The notes below the pieces were generated by a model. It ran no database searches and had not been told where the DNA came from. It worked only from the letters and a program-made list of their open reading frames with translations. From assembly GCA_020831895.1 (NCBI GenBank), contig JAFIFS010000067.1, positions 20,409 through 84,408 of the forward strand: a stretch of DNA of 64,000 bases, written 5' to 3'. Each line of letters begins with the position of its first letter. Position 1 is the first letter of the stretch. Made by a program: the position numbers and the translations under genes. Source of the DNA: Chromatiales bacterium. Its GTDB lineage: Bacteria; Pseudomonadota; Gammaproteobacteria; Steroidobacterales; GCA-2729495. Shown here piece after piece: positions 27,566 to 35,781 of the stretch.

Positions 27566-28519
27566 GTGAGCGCGCCGGGGCGCATTCTTTTTGCCGGCTC
27601 CCCGGAGTTCGCGCTGCCGACCCTCGAGGCCCTGCTGGCCTCGCGGCACCAGGTCGTGGCCGTGCTGACCCAGCCCGATAGGCCGGCCGGTCGCGGGCGG
27701 AGGGTCCAGCCAGGGCCGGTCAAGCGCCATGCGCTGGATGCCGAGCTGCCGGTGCTGCAGCCGGATACGCTGCGCGATCCCGGTATTGTCGCCAGGCTGG
27801 CCGACTTCCGGCCGGACCTCATGGTCGTGGTCGCCTATGGCTTGCTGCTGCCCACGCAGGTCCTCGCCCTGCCTCGCACGGGCTGCGTCAACGTACATGC
27901 GTCCCTGCTTCCGCGCTGGCGCGGAGCCTCGCCCGTGCAGGCTGCGCTGCTGGCCGGTGACGAGGACACCGGGGTCAGCATCATGGCGCTGGACGAGGGG
28001 CTGGACACCGGTCCCGTCTACCTGCAGCGGCGCCTGGCGATCGAGCCCGGCGAGACGGCCGGGCAGCTGGCCCGGCGCCTGGCCCGGCTGGGCGCCGATA
28101 CTCTGGTCGACTGCCTCGACGAGATCCTTGACGGCCGTCTTCAGCCCGTACCCCAGCCGGCCACCGGAGCCACGCACGCCGGCCGGATACGCAAGACCGA
28201 TGCCGTGATCGACTGGCAGCTTTCGGCCCGGGAGATCGATGGCCGCATCAGGGCCTGGAACCCTTGGCCGGTGGCCGAGACGCTGCTGGACGGCATGCGG
28301 TTGCGCTGCTGGTCGGCCCAGCCTGTTGCCGCCGAGGGGGCGGCGGTTGCACCGCCCGGCACCGTACTGGCTGCAGGTGACGAGGGCATAGATGTGCAGA
28401 CCGGGGACGGGGTTCTGAGGCTGCTGGCCTTACAGTTGCCGGGCCGCCCCGCGCTGGCAGCCGCAGATTTCGTGCGCGGTCGGCCGCTGGTGGGCAAGCG
28501 CCTCGGACCCAGTGACTGA
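27566..28519 (+). CDS. fmt: Methionyl-tRNA formyltransferase
   Basis: This 317-residue enzyme formylates initiator Met-tRNA using 10-formyl-tetrahydrofolate. It starts at GTG 27566, giving MSAPGRILFAGSPEFALPTL. Key motifs are the folate-site NVHASLLPRWRGASPVQAALLAGD, with the Asn and His, followed by MALDEGLDTGPV, and the C-terminal tRNA-binding OB-like domain (about 205-317). The adjacent def and the 8-bp overlap with rsmB show a translation-initiation operon. Confidence 0.97.
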   Translation: MSAPGRILFAGSPEFALPTLEALLASRHQVVAVLTQPDRPAGRGRRVQPGPVKRHALDAELPVLQPDTLRDPGIVARLADFRPDLMVVVAYGLLLPTQVLALPRTGCVNVHASLLPRWRGASPVQAALLAGDEDTGVSIMALDEGLDTGPVYLQRRLAIEPGETAGQLARRLARLGADTLVDCLDEILDGRLQPVPQPATGATHAGRIRKTDAVIDWQLSAREIDGRIRAWNPWPVAETLLDGMRLRCWSAQPVAAEGAAVAPPGTVLAAGDEGIDVQTGDGVLRLLALQLPGRPALAAADFVRGRPLVGKRLGPSD

Positions 28520-29915
28520 CCGGGCTGCGCGGCGGCCTGCGCCGCCGGGTGCGAAGCTCCGCGCCGCTGCGGCACTGGGGCTCCACCGGGTAGTTGCCGG
28601 CGGGAAGTCGGCTGATGATGCTCTGGCCGAGGCAGAGGGCCTGCTGGCCGATCCGCGGGATCGTCCCGCGCTGCGCGCGCTGCTCTATGGCGCCCTGCGC
28701 TGGCACTGCCAGCACCGTGCGCTGCTGGCGACGCTGCTGGAGCGGCCGCTTCCCGGCCGTGACCAGGTGATCCTTGCGCTGCTTTCCGTCGGCTTCTGGC
28801 AGCTGCGCGAGCCACGGCAACCCGGTTATGCCGTGGTTTCGGCCTGCGTCGAGGCGACGCGACTGCTTGGCCGGCCGCGTGCCGCCGGGCTGGTCAACGC
28901 GCTGCTGCGGCGTTTCCAGCGCGAGGGGCAGCACCTGCTGTCCCGACTCACGAATGAGGAGGCGCGGCATGCCTGTCCCCAGTGGCTGATCGAACAGCTG
29001 CGCGCCGACTGGCCGGAAGACTGGCCAGGCATGCTGGAGCGCGCCTTGCGCCATCCGCCCCTGTGGCTGCGCGTGAACCGTGCGCGCAATACCCGTGACG
29101 AATGGTGTGCCCGTGCGGGTCTGCACGCCGAGCCCTTGCCGGATGCCTGGCCCGATGCCGTCCGGCTTGCAGAGCCGTGTCCCGTCTCGGAGCTGCCGGG
29201 CTTCGACGAGGGACTGGTCTCGGTACAGGATGCCGCGGCCCAGCTTGCCGCGCCGCTGCTCGACGTGGGATCCGGCATGCGGGTCCTGGATGCCTGTGCG
29301 GCACCGGGAGGCAAGACCGCACACTTGCTCGAGCAGGCTGCCGGGACACTGGATCTGGTGGCGCTTGACAGCAACCCGGCCCGGCTGTCGCGCTTGCAGG
29401 AGACGCTGGCCCGGCTGGGCCAAACGGCCACCGTGATGACAGGAGATGCCACCCGTCCGGAGCAATGGTGGGACGGACGCCCGTTCGACCGGATACTGGT
29501 CGATGCGCCCTGTTCGGGCACAGGGGTCATCCGGCGTCATCCCGACATCCGCTACCTGCGCCGGCCAGGGGATATCGAGCCGATGGCCCGCCGGCAGGTC
29601 GAGCTGCTCGGGGCGCTCTGGCCGCTGCTGCGCGAGGGCGGCCAGCTGCTGTATGCGACCTGTTCCGTGCTCAGGGCGGAGGGCGATGCTGTTGTTGCCG
29701 GCTTCCTGGCGGCGACGCCCGGCGCATGTGAGCGCCCGCTGCCTCCCCCGGCAGCGGGCGCCCTGCGCCACCTTCCGGGTATTCCTGGAGCCTGGTGCCT
29801 GCCGGACGATCGTGATACCGACGGTTTCTATTATGCTTTAATCGGACGTATGCCCGAGGCAGCAGCACGGTTCCCGTCCATGCAACCCGCGGGCGACGCG
29901 GCCAGTCGCACATGA
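28512..29915 (+). CDS. rsmB: 16S rRNA (cytosine-967-C5)-methyltransferase
   Basis: This 467-residue RsmB/Sun protein methylates C967 of 16S rRNA. It has an N-terminal NusB-like RNA-binding domain (about 20-150: RAAAALGLHRVVAGGKSADDAL onward) and a Rossmann-like methyltransferase domain. The SAM motif is LDACAAPGGKTAHLLE. The two catalytic cysteines lie in DAPCSGTGVIRRHPDIR and YATCSVLRAEGD. It starts at GTG 28512, inside the end of fmt, and overlaps the next gene by 4 bp. Confidence 0.95.
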   Translation: MTDRAARRPAPPGAKLRAAAALGLHRVVAGGKSADDALAEAEGLLADPRDRPALRALLYGALRWHCQHRALLATLLERPLPGRDQVILALLSVGFWQLREPRQPGYAVVSACVEATRLLGRPRAAGLVNALLRRFQREGQHLLSRLTNEEARHACPQWLIEQLRADWPEDWPGMLERALRHPPLWLRVNRARNTRDEWCARAGLHAEPLPDAWPDAVRLAEPCPVSELPGFDEGLVSVQDAAAQLAAPLLDVGSGMRVLDACAAPGGKTAHLLEQAAGTLDLVALDSNPARLSRLQETLARLGQTATVMTGDATRPEQWWDGRPFDRILVDAPCSGTGVIRRHPDIRYLRRPGDIEPMARRQVELLGALWPLLREGGQLLYATCSVLRAEGDAVVAGFLAATPGACERPLPPPAAGALRHLPGIPGAWCLPDDRDTDGFYYALIGRMPEAAARFPSMQPAGDAASRT

Positions 29916-30511
29916 ATGACAGCCTGCCGATTTCACTGCCGTGGCTCCGCCGTTGCCGGCGGGCCCTGGCCTTGTGTTGCCTCGCTCTGGTCCCGCTCTC
30001 GCTGCCGGGCCAGACTCCGGAGGGCAGCCTGGAGGTTCGCAATGCCTCCGCGCGCCTGGTCAACGGGGTCTACTACGCCAGCGCGAGGATCGAGTACAGG
30101 CTGAGCGCGGATGCGATCGAGGCCATGGAGAATGGCGTTCCGCTGACTTTCGAACTGCAGGTCGAGATCAGCCGCGTGCGCCGCTTCTGGGCCAATGCCA
30201 CGGTTGCGACGCTGCGCCAGTCCTACCAGCTCAGCTACCAGCCCCTGAGCCAGCTTTGGCTCGTGCGCAACCTGAACAGCGGCGAGCAGCGGGCCTTCAC
30301 GACGCTCTTCGCCGCGGTCAGCGACATGGGCCGGGTCAGCGACCTGCCGCTGATCGATGCGGCGCTGCTCGAGCCGAACCAGACCTACATCGTCTGGCTG
30401 CGCGTGGTTCTGGACCAGCAGCAGCTGCCGGGGCCCTTGCGCCTGCTGGCTTTCTGGCGCGACGGCTTCAGTCTAGAGAGCGAGTGGTACCAATGGACCT
30501 TAAGAGACTGA
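29912..30511 (+). CDS. DUF4390 family exported protein
   Basis: This 199-residue protein has a signal peptide or membrane anchor near residues 10-35 (RRALALCCLALVPLSLPGQ). The mature domain is beta-rich (SLEVRNASARLVNGVYYASARIEYRLS), typical of DUF4390. It sits between rsmB and ntrY in many gammaproteobacteria. Here it overlaps rsmB by 4 bp and ntrY by 19 bp, so a periplasmic role linked to the NtrY sensor is a reasonable inference, but there is no direct evidence. The end reads WYQWTLRD. Confidence 0.85.
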   Translation: MNDSLPISLPWLRRCRRALALCCLALVPLSLPGQTPEGSLEVRNASARLVNGVYYASARIEYRLSADAIEAMENGVPLTFELQVEISRVRRFWANATVATLRQSYQLSYQPLSQLWLVRNLNSGEQRAFTTLFAAVSDMGRVSDLPLIDAALLEPNQTYIVWLRVVLDQQQLPGPLRLLAFWRDGFSLESEWYQWTLRD

Positions 30512-32721
30512 GGCGCCGCACCAACACGATACTGACGATGGGCGCCGTCATGCTCGGCATCACGGCCCTGACGCTGCTTGCCCAGACTGCGCGCAATCCT
30601 GCCGAGTTCGGCGAGGTCCAGTTCGCGATCCTCGTGGCCAATGCCTTGGGTGTCCTGGTCCTGCTGCTGCTGATCGTCGCCAACCTGTTCCGCCTGCTGC
30701 GCGAGTATTGGCGACGCGAGCCCGGGGTGCGCCTCAAGGCCCGGATGGTCGGTACGCTGGTGGCCCTGTCGGTGCTGCCGCTGCTCGTCGTGTATGTATT
30801 CGCCGTCGACTTCCTCGGTCGCGGCGTCGATGCGTGGTTCGATGCCGAGCTCGAGCAGGAAATGAACGAGGCGCTGCGGCTCAGTCGCGCGGCACTCGAT
30901 GTCGAGCTGAGGTCCCGATTTGCGGACACTCGCCAGCTCGGCCAGGAGCTGCGCGGCGTGTCTGATGCCCAGCTTGGCGCAAGCCTGAATGCGATGCGTG
31001 CCCGCACTGGCGCCTCGGAGCTGACGCTGTTCGGCGAAAGCACGCGGGTCCTTGCGAGCAGCACTGACGCACCGGCCGGCGTGCTCCAGGTGCTTCCGCC
31101 TGACGATGTGTTGCTCCAGGCCCGCCAGACGGGCAGCTACCTTGCGCTCGAGCCGTTGACAGAGGGCTATCAGGTGCGTGCCCTGGTGTCTTTTCCGCGG
31201 GATCCTTCGCGGCTGGATCAGGACGTGCTGCAGGCCGTTTATCCCGTGGGTGAACGGCTGTGGCGCCTCGCAGATGCGGTACAGGCCACCTACACCGAGT
31301 ACGCCGAGCTGCGCTACCTGCGGGGCCCGCTCAATACTGCCTCGGTGCTGACCCTGACGCTCGTGTTGCTGTTGTCGATGCTGGCGGCGGTATTCGGCGC
31401 CTTCTTTTTCACGCGCAGACTGCTGGCGCCGCTGGACTCGCTCGTCTCCGGGACCCGCGCGGTGGCCGCCGGTGACTTCGACACCCGCCTGCCGGCTACC
31501 TCGGCGGACGAGGTCGGCTTCCTGATCCGCTCATTCAATGAAATGATCGACCGGCTGCGCCGGGCGCGCGAGGACAGTTTCACCAGCCAGCGGCAGCTGG
31601 AGAGCGAACGGGCCAACCTCGCGACGATCCTGGCCCGCCTGACTGCGGGCGTCATCGCGCTGGACGAGCAGGGCCGCATCCGGATCGCCAATGCTGCCGC
31701 GGGCGCAATACTCCAGGCCGAGCTGCCTGCCGCCGGCGGGCAGGCGCTGGACGCGCTGGCAGCGGCCGACAGCCTGCTCGGTCAGTTCCATGCGGCCTGC
31801 ATGCGCCAGTTCGCCGCGGGCCAGGACGAGTGGCAGGAGCAGCTGGTCCTGCGCACACAGGGCGGTGCGCGCCGTATCCTGAACTGTGTCAGCACGCTGT
31901 TGCCGGCAGACACGCACTCGACCGGCGGCAGGCTGCTGGTATTCGACGACATCACCTCGCTGGTCCAGGCGCAGCGCGACGCAGCCTGGGGCGAGGTTGC
32001 CCGGCGCCTGGCTCACGAGATAAAGAACCCGCTGACGCCGATACGGCTGGCGGCCGAGCGTATTCGCCGCCGCTACCTGCCCGGCATGCCGGCCGAGGAG
32101 GCACAGGTGCTCGACCGGTCGACACACACGATCGTGCAGCAGGTCGAGGCCATGCGCGACATGGTGAACGCGTTCAGCGACTATGCACGCGCCCCGCAGA
32201 TGCGGGTCGCCAGCGTGGACCTGAACCAGCTGGTCCGCGAGGTCGCATGGCTTTACCGCGTGCAGGACAGCCAGCCCACCGTCACGCTCAGCCTGGACAA
32301 GCGCCTCGGCGAGATACCTGCCGACCAGGTGAGGCTGCGCCAGCTGTTGCACAACCTGATCCGGAATGCGCTGGAGGCGCAGGACCCGCAGCAGGCCGGG
32401 GCCAGCGTGCTCGTCGAGACGGGTCTGGTCGAGGTCAATGGACGCGAGATGGCCCGCATCGCTGTCACGGACAATGGCCCAGGTATCGACCCCGTGGCCT
32501 TGCCACAGATATTCGAGCCTTACGTGACGACCAAGAAGAAAGGGACGGGTCTGGGCCTCGCCATCGTCAAGCGGCTGGTCGAGGAGCACGGGGGCAGTGT
32601 GCAGGCGGAGAACCTGCCGGCAGGTGGTGCGCGCATCACGCTACACTTGCCCCTGCGCGGCCCGCAGCGGGAAAACGAGGCGCCGCCGGGCAGCCATGAG
32701 GGCTTGAGGGAACGCGTATGA
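30493..32721 (+). CDS. ntrY: NtrY-type sensor histidine kinase
   Basis: This 742-residue inner-membrane kinase uses the ATG at 30493; a longer frame upstream only reads through DUF4390 out of frame. It has several N-terminal transmembrane helices (MGAVMLGITALTLLAQ, ILVANALGVLVLLLLIV, LVALSVLPLLVVYVFAV), an extracytoplasmic sensor region, another membrane helix (VLTLTLVLLLSMLAAVFGAF), a HAMP domain, a PAS-like domain, a dimerisation domain with phospho-acceptor His508 (LAHEIKNPLTPIRLAAERI), and an ATPase domain (N box NLIRNALEA, DNGPGI, GTGLGLAIVKRL). It pairs with the regulator next to it (4-bp overlap). NtrYX systems respond to nitrogen, redox or envelope cues; the signal here is unknown. 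Confidence 0.93.
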   Translation: MDLKRLRRRTNTILTMGAVMLGITALTLLAQTARNPAEFGEVQFAILVANALGVLVLLLLIVANLFRLLREYWRREPGVRLKARMVGTLVALSVLPLLVVYVFAVDFLGRGVDAWFDAELEQEMNEALRLSRAALDVELRSRFADTRQLGQELRGVSDAQLGASLNAMRARTGASELTLFGESTRVLASSTDAPAGVLQVLPPDDVLLQARQTGSYLALEPLTEGYQVRALVSFPRDPSRLDQDVLQAVYPVGERLWRLADAVQATYTEYAELRYLRGPLNTASVLTLTLVLLLSMLAAVFGAFFFTRRLLAPLDSLVSGTRAVAAGDFDTRLPATSADEVGFLIRSFNEMIDRLRRAREDSFTSQRQLESERANLATILARLTAGVIALDEQGRIRIANAAAGAILQAELPAAGGQALDALAAADSLLGQFHAACMRQFAAGQDEWQEQLVLRTQGGARRILNCVSTLLPADTHSTGGRLLVFDDITSLVQAQRDAAWGEVARRLAHEIKNPLTPIRLAAERIRRRYLPGMPAEEAQVLDRSTHTIVQQVEAMRDMVNAFSDYARAPQMRVASVDLNQLVREVAWLYRVQDSQPTVTLSLDKRLGEIPADQVRLRQLLHNLIRNALEAQDPQQAGASVLVETGLVEVNGREMARIAVTDNGPGIDPVALPQIFEPYVTTKKKGTGLGLAIVKRLVEEHGGSVQAENLPAGGARITLHLPLRGPQRENEAPPGSHEGLRERV

Positions 32722-34070
32722 CTGCAGCGAGCATCCTGGTCGTCGACGACGAGAGTGATATCCGCGAGACGATCGGCGAGATCCTGCGCGAGGAGGGCTA
32801 TCAGGTCCAGGTCGCCGGGGATGGCCAGGAAGCCCGTCGCCGGGCGCGCGAGCAGCGTTTCGACCTGGTCTTCCTCGATATCTGGATGCCCGACGTGGAT
32901 GGCATATCGCTGCTGCGGGAGTGGTCCGAGCAGGGGGCGCTGCAGTGCCCCGTCGTGATCCTTTCGGGACATGGCACCGTCGAAACCGCGGTCGAGGCGA
33001 CACGCCTGGGTGCGGTCGACTTCATCGAGAAGCCCATTTCGCTGGCACGTCTTCTGCGCACCGTGGAGAAAGCCCTGGAAGGGGGTGCAGCGGGCCGCAC
33101 CACCACGCGCCGCGGGGCGATGCCGACGCTGCAGATGCCGGTTGGACGCAGCCAAAGCATGCGCGCACTGCATGCCGAACTGCAGCGTTTCGCCCAGCGC
33201 AGCGAGCCCCTGCTGCTGATCGGTGAGCCCGGAACCGCACGCAGCCTGCTTGCTGGCCAGTTGCATGCGGCGGGGCCACGCGCCGCCCGCCCGCTGGTCA
33301 ACCTGGTGGCTGCGGCCGTTCCCGATGGGCAGGCCGCGGAGGTGCTCCTGGGTGGTGACCAGCCCGGCGTGCTGGAGCAGGCCAATGGCGGCACATTGCT
33401 GATCCAGGAGGTTGCCGACCTCTGCCAGGATGCGCAGCGGCTGCTCTCCGGCACGCTTTCCCAAGGCAGCTTCGTCCGGCCGGGGAGCAGCGGACCCGTG
33501 CCCCTTGACCTGCGCCTGGTCAGCACCGCGCAGCCGGGCATCGACGTCGACCCGTCGCACCATGGCCTGCGCACCGATCTCTATGCGCAGCTGGCGGTGC
33601 TGCAGCTGAGCGTACCTCCGCTGCGTGAGCGTCCCGACGACATCAATGATCTGCTTCGTTTCTGGGTCGAGAAGCTGGTCGACGAGGAGCGCCTCGGGTT
33701 TCGTCGATTTGCCATGGCGGCGCAGAACCGGCTGCGCAACTATCCGTGGCCCGGCAACGTGCGCGAGATGGAAGCGCTGGTGCGCCGGCTGCTGGTCGCA
33801 GGTGGCGGCGAGGAGGTCAGCCTGGCTGAGCTCGAGAGGCACCTGAAGCCGGCTGCGCTGGTGCATGAACCGCTGGTCAAGCAGGACCTGCTTGCATTGC
33901 CGTTGCGCGAGGCCCGGGAACATTTCGAACGTGCCTACCTGACCGAGCAGCTGGCCCTGTGCGGAGGACGGGTGGGCCAGCTGGCCAAGCGTGTCGGTAT
34001 GGAGCGCACGCACCTGTACCGGAAGCTGCGCTCGCTCGGCGTCGATTTCCGGTCCGCCGCGGAAGACTGA
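32718..34070 (+). CDS. ntrX: NtrX-like response regulator with a degenerate AAA+ domain
   Basis: This 450-residue regulator has three parts. The receiver (about 1-115) keeps all key residues: Asp10/Asp11, phospho-acceptor Asp54 in FLDIWMPD, and Lys105 in FIEKPI. The sigma-54-type AAA+ domain (about 140-380) is recognisable (NYPWPGNVREMEALVRRLL) but altered. The Walker A region reads GEPGTARSL with Arg in place of Lys, Walker B reads GGTLLIQEV without the Asp, and no GAFTGA loop is present. The C-terminal Fis-type helix-turn-helix is intact (GRVGQLAKRVGMERTHLYRKL). Phosphorylation and DNA binding therefore look functional, while ATP hydrolysis and sigma-54 activation look lost. It probably acts as a conventional activator or repressor. 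Confidence 0.88.
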   Translation: MTAASILVVDDESDIRETIGEILREEGYQVQVAGDGQEARRRAREQRFDLVFLDIWMPDVDGISLLREWSEQGALQCPVVILSGHGTVETAVEATRLGAVDFIEKPISLARLLRTVEKALEGGAAGRTTTRRGAMPTLQMPVGRSQSMRALHAELQRFAQRSEPLLLIGEPGTARSLLAGQLHAAGPRAARPLVNLVAAAVPDGQAAEVLLGGDQPGVLEQANGGTLLIQEVADLCQDAQRLLSGTLSQGSFVRPGSSGPVPLDLRLVSTAQPGIDVDPSHHGLRTDLYAQLAVLQLSVPPLRERPDDINDLLRFWVEKLVDEERLGFRRFAMAAQNRLRNYPWPGNVREMEALVRRLLVAGGGEEVSLAELERHLKPAALVHEPLVKQDLLALPLREAREHFERAYLTEQLALCGGRVGQLAKRVGMERTHLYRKLRSLGVDFRSAAED

Positions 34071-34089
34071 GGGTGATGGAGCTTTGTAG

Positions 34090-35174
34090 GTGAGCGCCGG
34101 TCGCGAAAGCGGGCACGCAGCCCGGTACGCGCGCCAGGCGGGTGTGCTGCTTGCGAACACCGGCACGCCGGATCAGGCGGAGCCCCGCGCGGTGCGCCGC
34201 TTTCTCGCCGAGATGCTGGCCGACCCGCGCCTGGTGGAGCTGCCCCGCTGGCTCTGGCTGCCCGTTCTGCACGGGGTCGTGCTGCGGCTGCGCCCGCGAC
34301 GCTCGGCAAAGGCGTATGCTGCAGTCTGGACGGCCGAGGGCTCGCCGTTGCTGGTCCATGCGCGAAGGTTGCGCGACCGCCTGGCGGCGCGGCTCGCCGA
34401 TCAGTGTGACGGGCGGGTGCATGTCGAGCTCGGGATGAACTACGGCGGGCCGTCGATACGCGATGGACTGCGCCGGTTGCGCGATGCCGGGTGCACGCGG
34501 ATGCTCGTCCTGCCCCTTTATCCCCAGTATGCGGCTGTCTCCACGGCTTCGGTCTTCGACCGGGTTGCCGCCGAACTGACCCAGTGGCGCGACCTGCCGG
34601 AGCTGCGCCTCGTGCGCGACTATCACGACATGCCGGGCTACATCGATGCGATGGCTGCCAGCATCGAGGGCTGGTGGGAGAGGGAAGGGCGAGCCGACCA
34701 CCTGCTGATGTCGTTCCACAGCATGCCCCGTGCCTACGTCGAGCGGGGAGATCCGTACCTGGAGCAGGTCCAGCGGAGCGCTCGGCTGCTGGCCGCGCGC
34801 CTGAACCTGCAGCCGGGGCAGTGGAGTGTCAGCTTCCAGTCACGTTTCGGGTTCCAGGAATGGCTCAGGCCCTATACCGACGATGCAGTGGCGGGTCTGG
34901 CGGGGGGCGGGCCCCCCGCCGCTTGGCTGTTGTCTGCCCGGGGTTCTCCCTGGACTGCCTGGAGTCACTGGAGGAAGTCGCGATCGGCCTGCGCGGCCAG
35001 TTCAGCCGTCATGGTGGCGAGACGCTCGAGTACATCCCGGCACTGAACGACAGCAACGCGCATGTCGATTGCCTGACGGAGCTCGTCAGGCGTCATCTTT
35101 CCGGATGGGTGGAGCCCCGGGCCCGGCCGTCGCACGGCAACGTGACGCCGTTCACCCGTACCGGGCACGGCTGA
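34090..35174 (+). CDS. hemH: Ferrochelatase, reading frame interrupted near its 3' end
   Basis: The product inserts iron into protoporphyrin IX in the last step of heme synthesis. The first frame runs from GTG 34090 with clear family motifs: GVLLANTGTPDQAEPRAVRR, LPLYPQYAAVSTAS, and the active-site His in SFHSMPRAY. After about 34900 the original frame gives non-homologous sequence and stops at 35046. The expected C-terminal motif (RLAVVCPGFSLDCLESLEEV, then NDSNAHVDCL) continues in the frame one base back, to the stop at 35174. The break lies in a perfect 10-bp GC hairpin at 34899-34920. It is therefore either a one-base loss in the sequence read or a real frameshift. The gene occupies the slot after ntrX where trkA is often found. 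Confidence 0.85.
34899..34920. repeat. Perfect GC inverted repeat at the hemH frame break
   Basis: GGCGGGGGGC (34899-34908) and GCCCCCCGCC (34911-34920) are perfect complements with a two-base spacer. It lies inside hemH exactly where the coding frame shifts by one base. Such a hairpin with six-base G and C runs is prone to polymerase slippage and base-calling loss. Confidence 0.9.
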
Positions 35175-35178
35175 GCGC

Positions 35179-35739
35179 TCAGTCTCCGACACGCTGCACG
35201 AATACGTCGATCTGCTCGCGGCTCAGGCGTTCGCGCACCCGCTCGACTTCCGCAGTATCACGCAGCGGCCCGATACGCACACGATGCATCTCGCTGCCCT
35301 CGAGCGTGACTGACTCTATGCTGGCCTGGATACCCAGCATCGCCAGGCGTGCCTTGACGCCATCGGCATCCGCATGGCGCCGGAACGACCCTGCCTGCAG
35401 CATGTACTGTCCTGATGGCGGCGCCGCCGCTGCAGGGGGTGGTGCCCGCCGCTCTTCGGCCCGGCCGGGGACAACAACCTCCTGCCTGGGCAGAAGGTCG
35501 TAGAACTGGAAACGTTCACGCAGTGGGTCCGGTGCCTCGGGCTCGACCGGGCTGACTGGTAGCGGCGTTGCTGGAGCAACCGGGGCCGCCGGGGCCATGG
35601 CGGGTGCCTGAGACTCCATGCGCAGCCATAGCAGGGCCGCCAGCAGCAGCCCGGTGACCAGGCCGGCTGCGAGCCATGTCATCCCGGAACCACCCCTGGC
35701 CTTTCTCCGCCGGCTCCTGCTTCGCCTGCTTCGTGCCAT
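35179..35739 (-). CDS. SPOR domain membrane protein (FtsN-like)
   Basis: This 186-residue protein has a basic cytoplasmic start (MARSRRSRSRRRKARGG), one transmembrane helix (about 20-40), a Pro-rich linker (about 45-105) and a C-terminal SPOR domain (about 108-186: QYMLQAGSFRRHADADGVKARL to VRERLSREQ). SPOR domains bind septal, denuded peptidoglycan. The layout and the position after argS match FtsN-like division proteins. It is 42 bp downstream of argS, and 4 bp from the end of convergent hemH. Confidence 0.85.
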   Translation of the reverse strand: MARSRRSRSRRRKARGGSGMTWLAAGLVTGLLLAALLWLRMESQAPAMAPAAPVAPATPLPVSPVEPEAPDPLRERFQFYDLLPRQEVVVPGRAEERRAPPPAAAAPPSGQYMLQAGSFRRHADADGVKARLAMLGIQASIESVTLEGSEMHRVRIGPLRDTAEVERVRERLSREQIDVFVQRVGD

Positions 35740-35781
35740 CAGTTCGTGCCGGCTGCCGTAACCGGGTCTCGGGGTCTCATG

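Noticed and set aside
29941..30492. N-terminal extension of the NtrY frame
   Set aside because: It only reads DUF4390 in another frame; the real NtrY start at 30493 leads directly into its first membrane helix.
32520..34166. 548-residue minus-strand frame
   Set aside because: It lies opposite ntrX, which has clear receiver and helix-turn-helix motifs.
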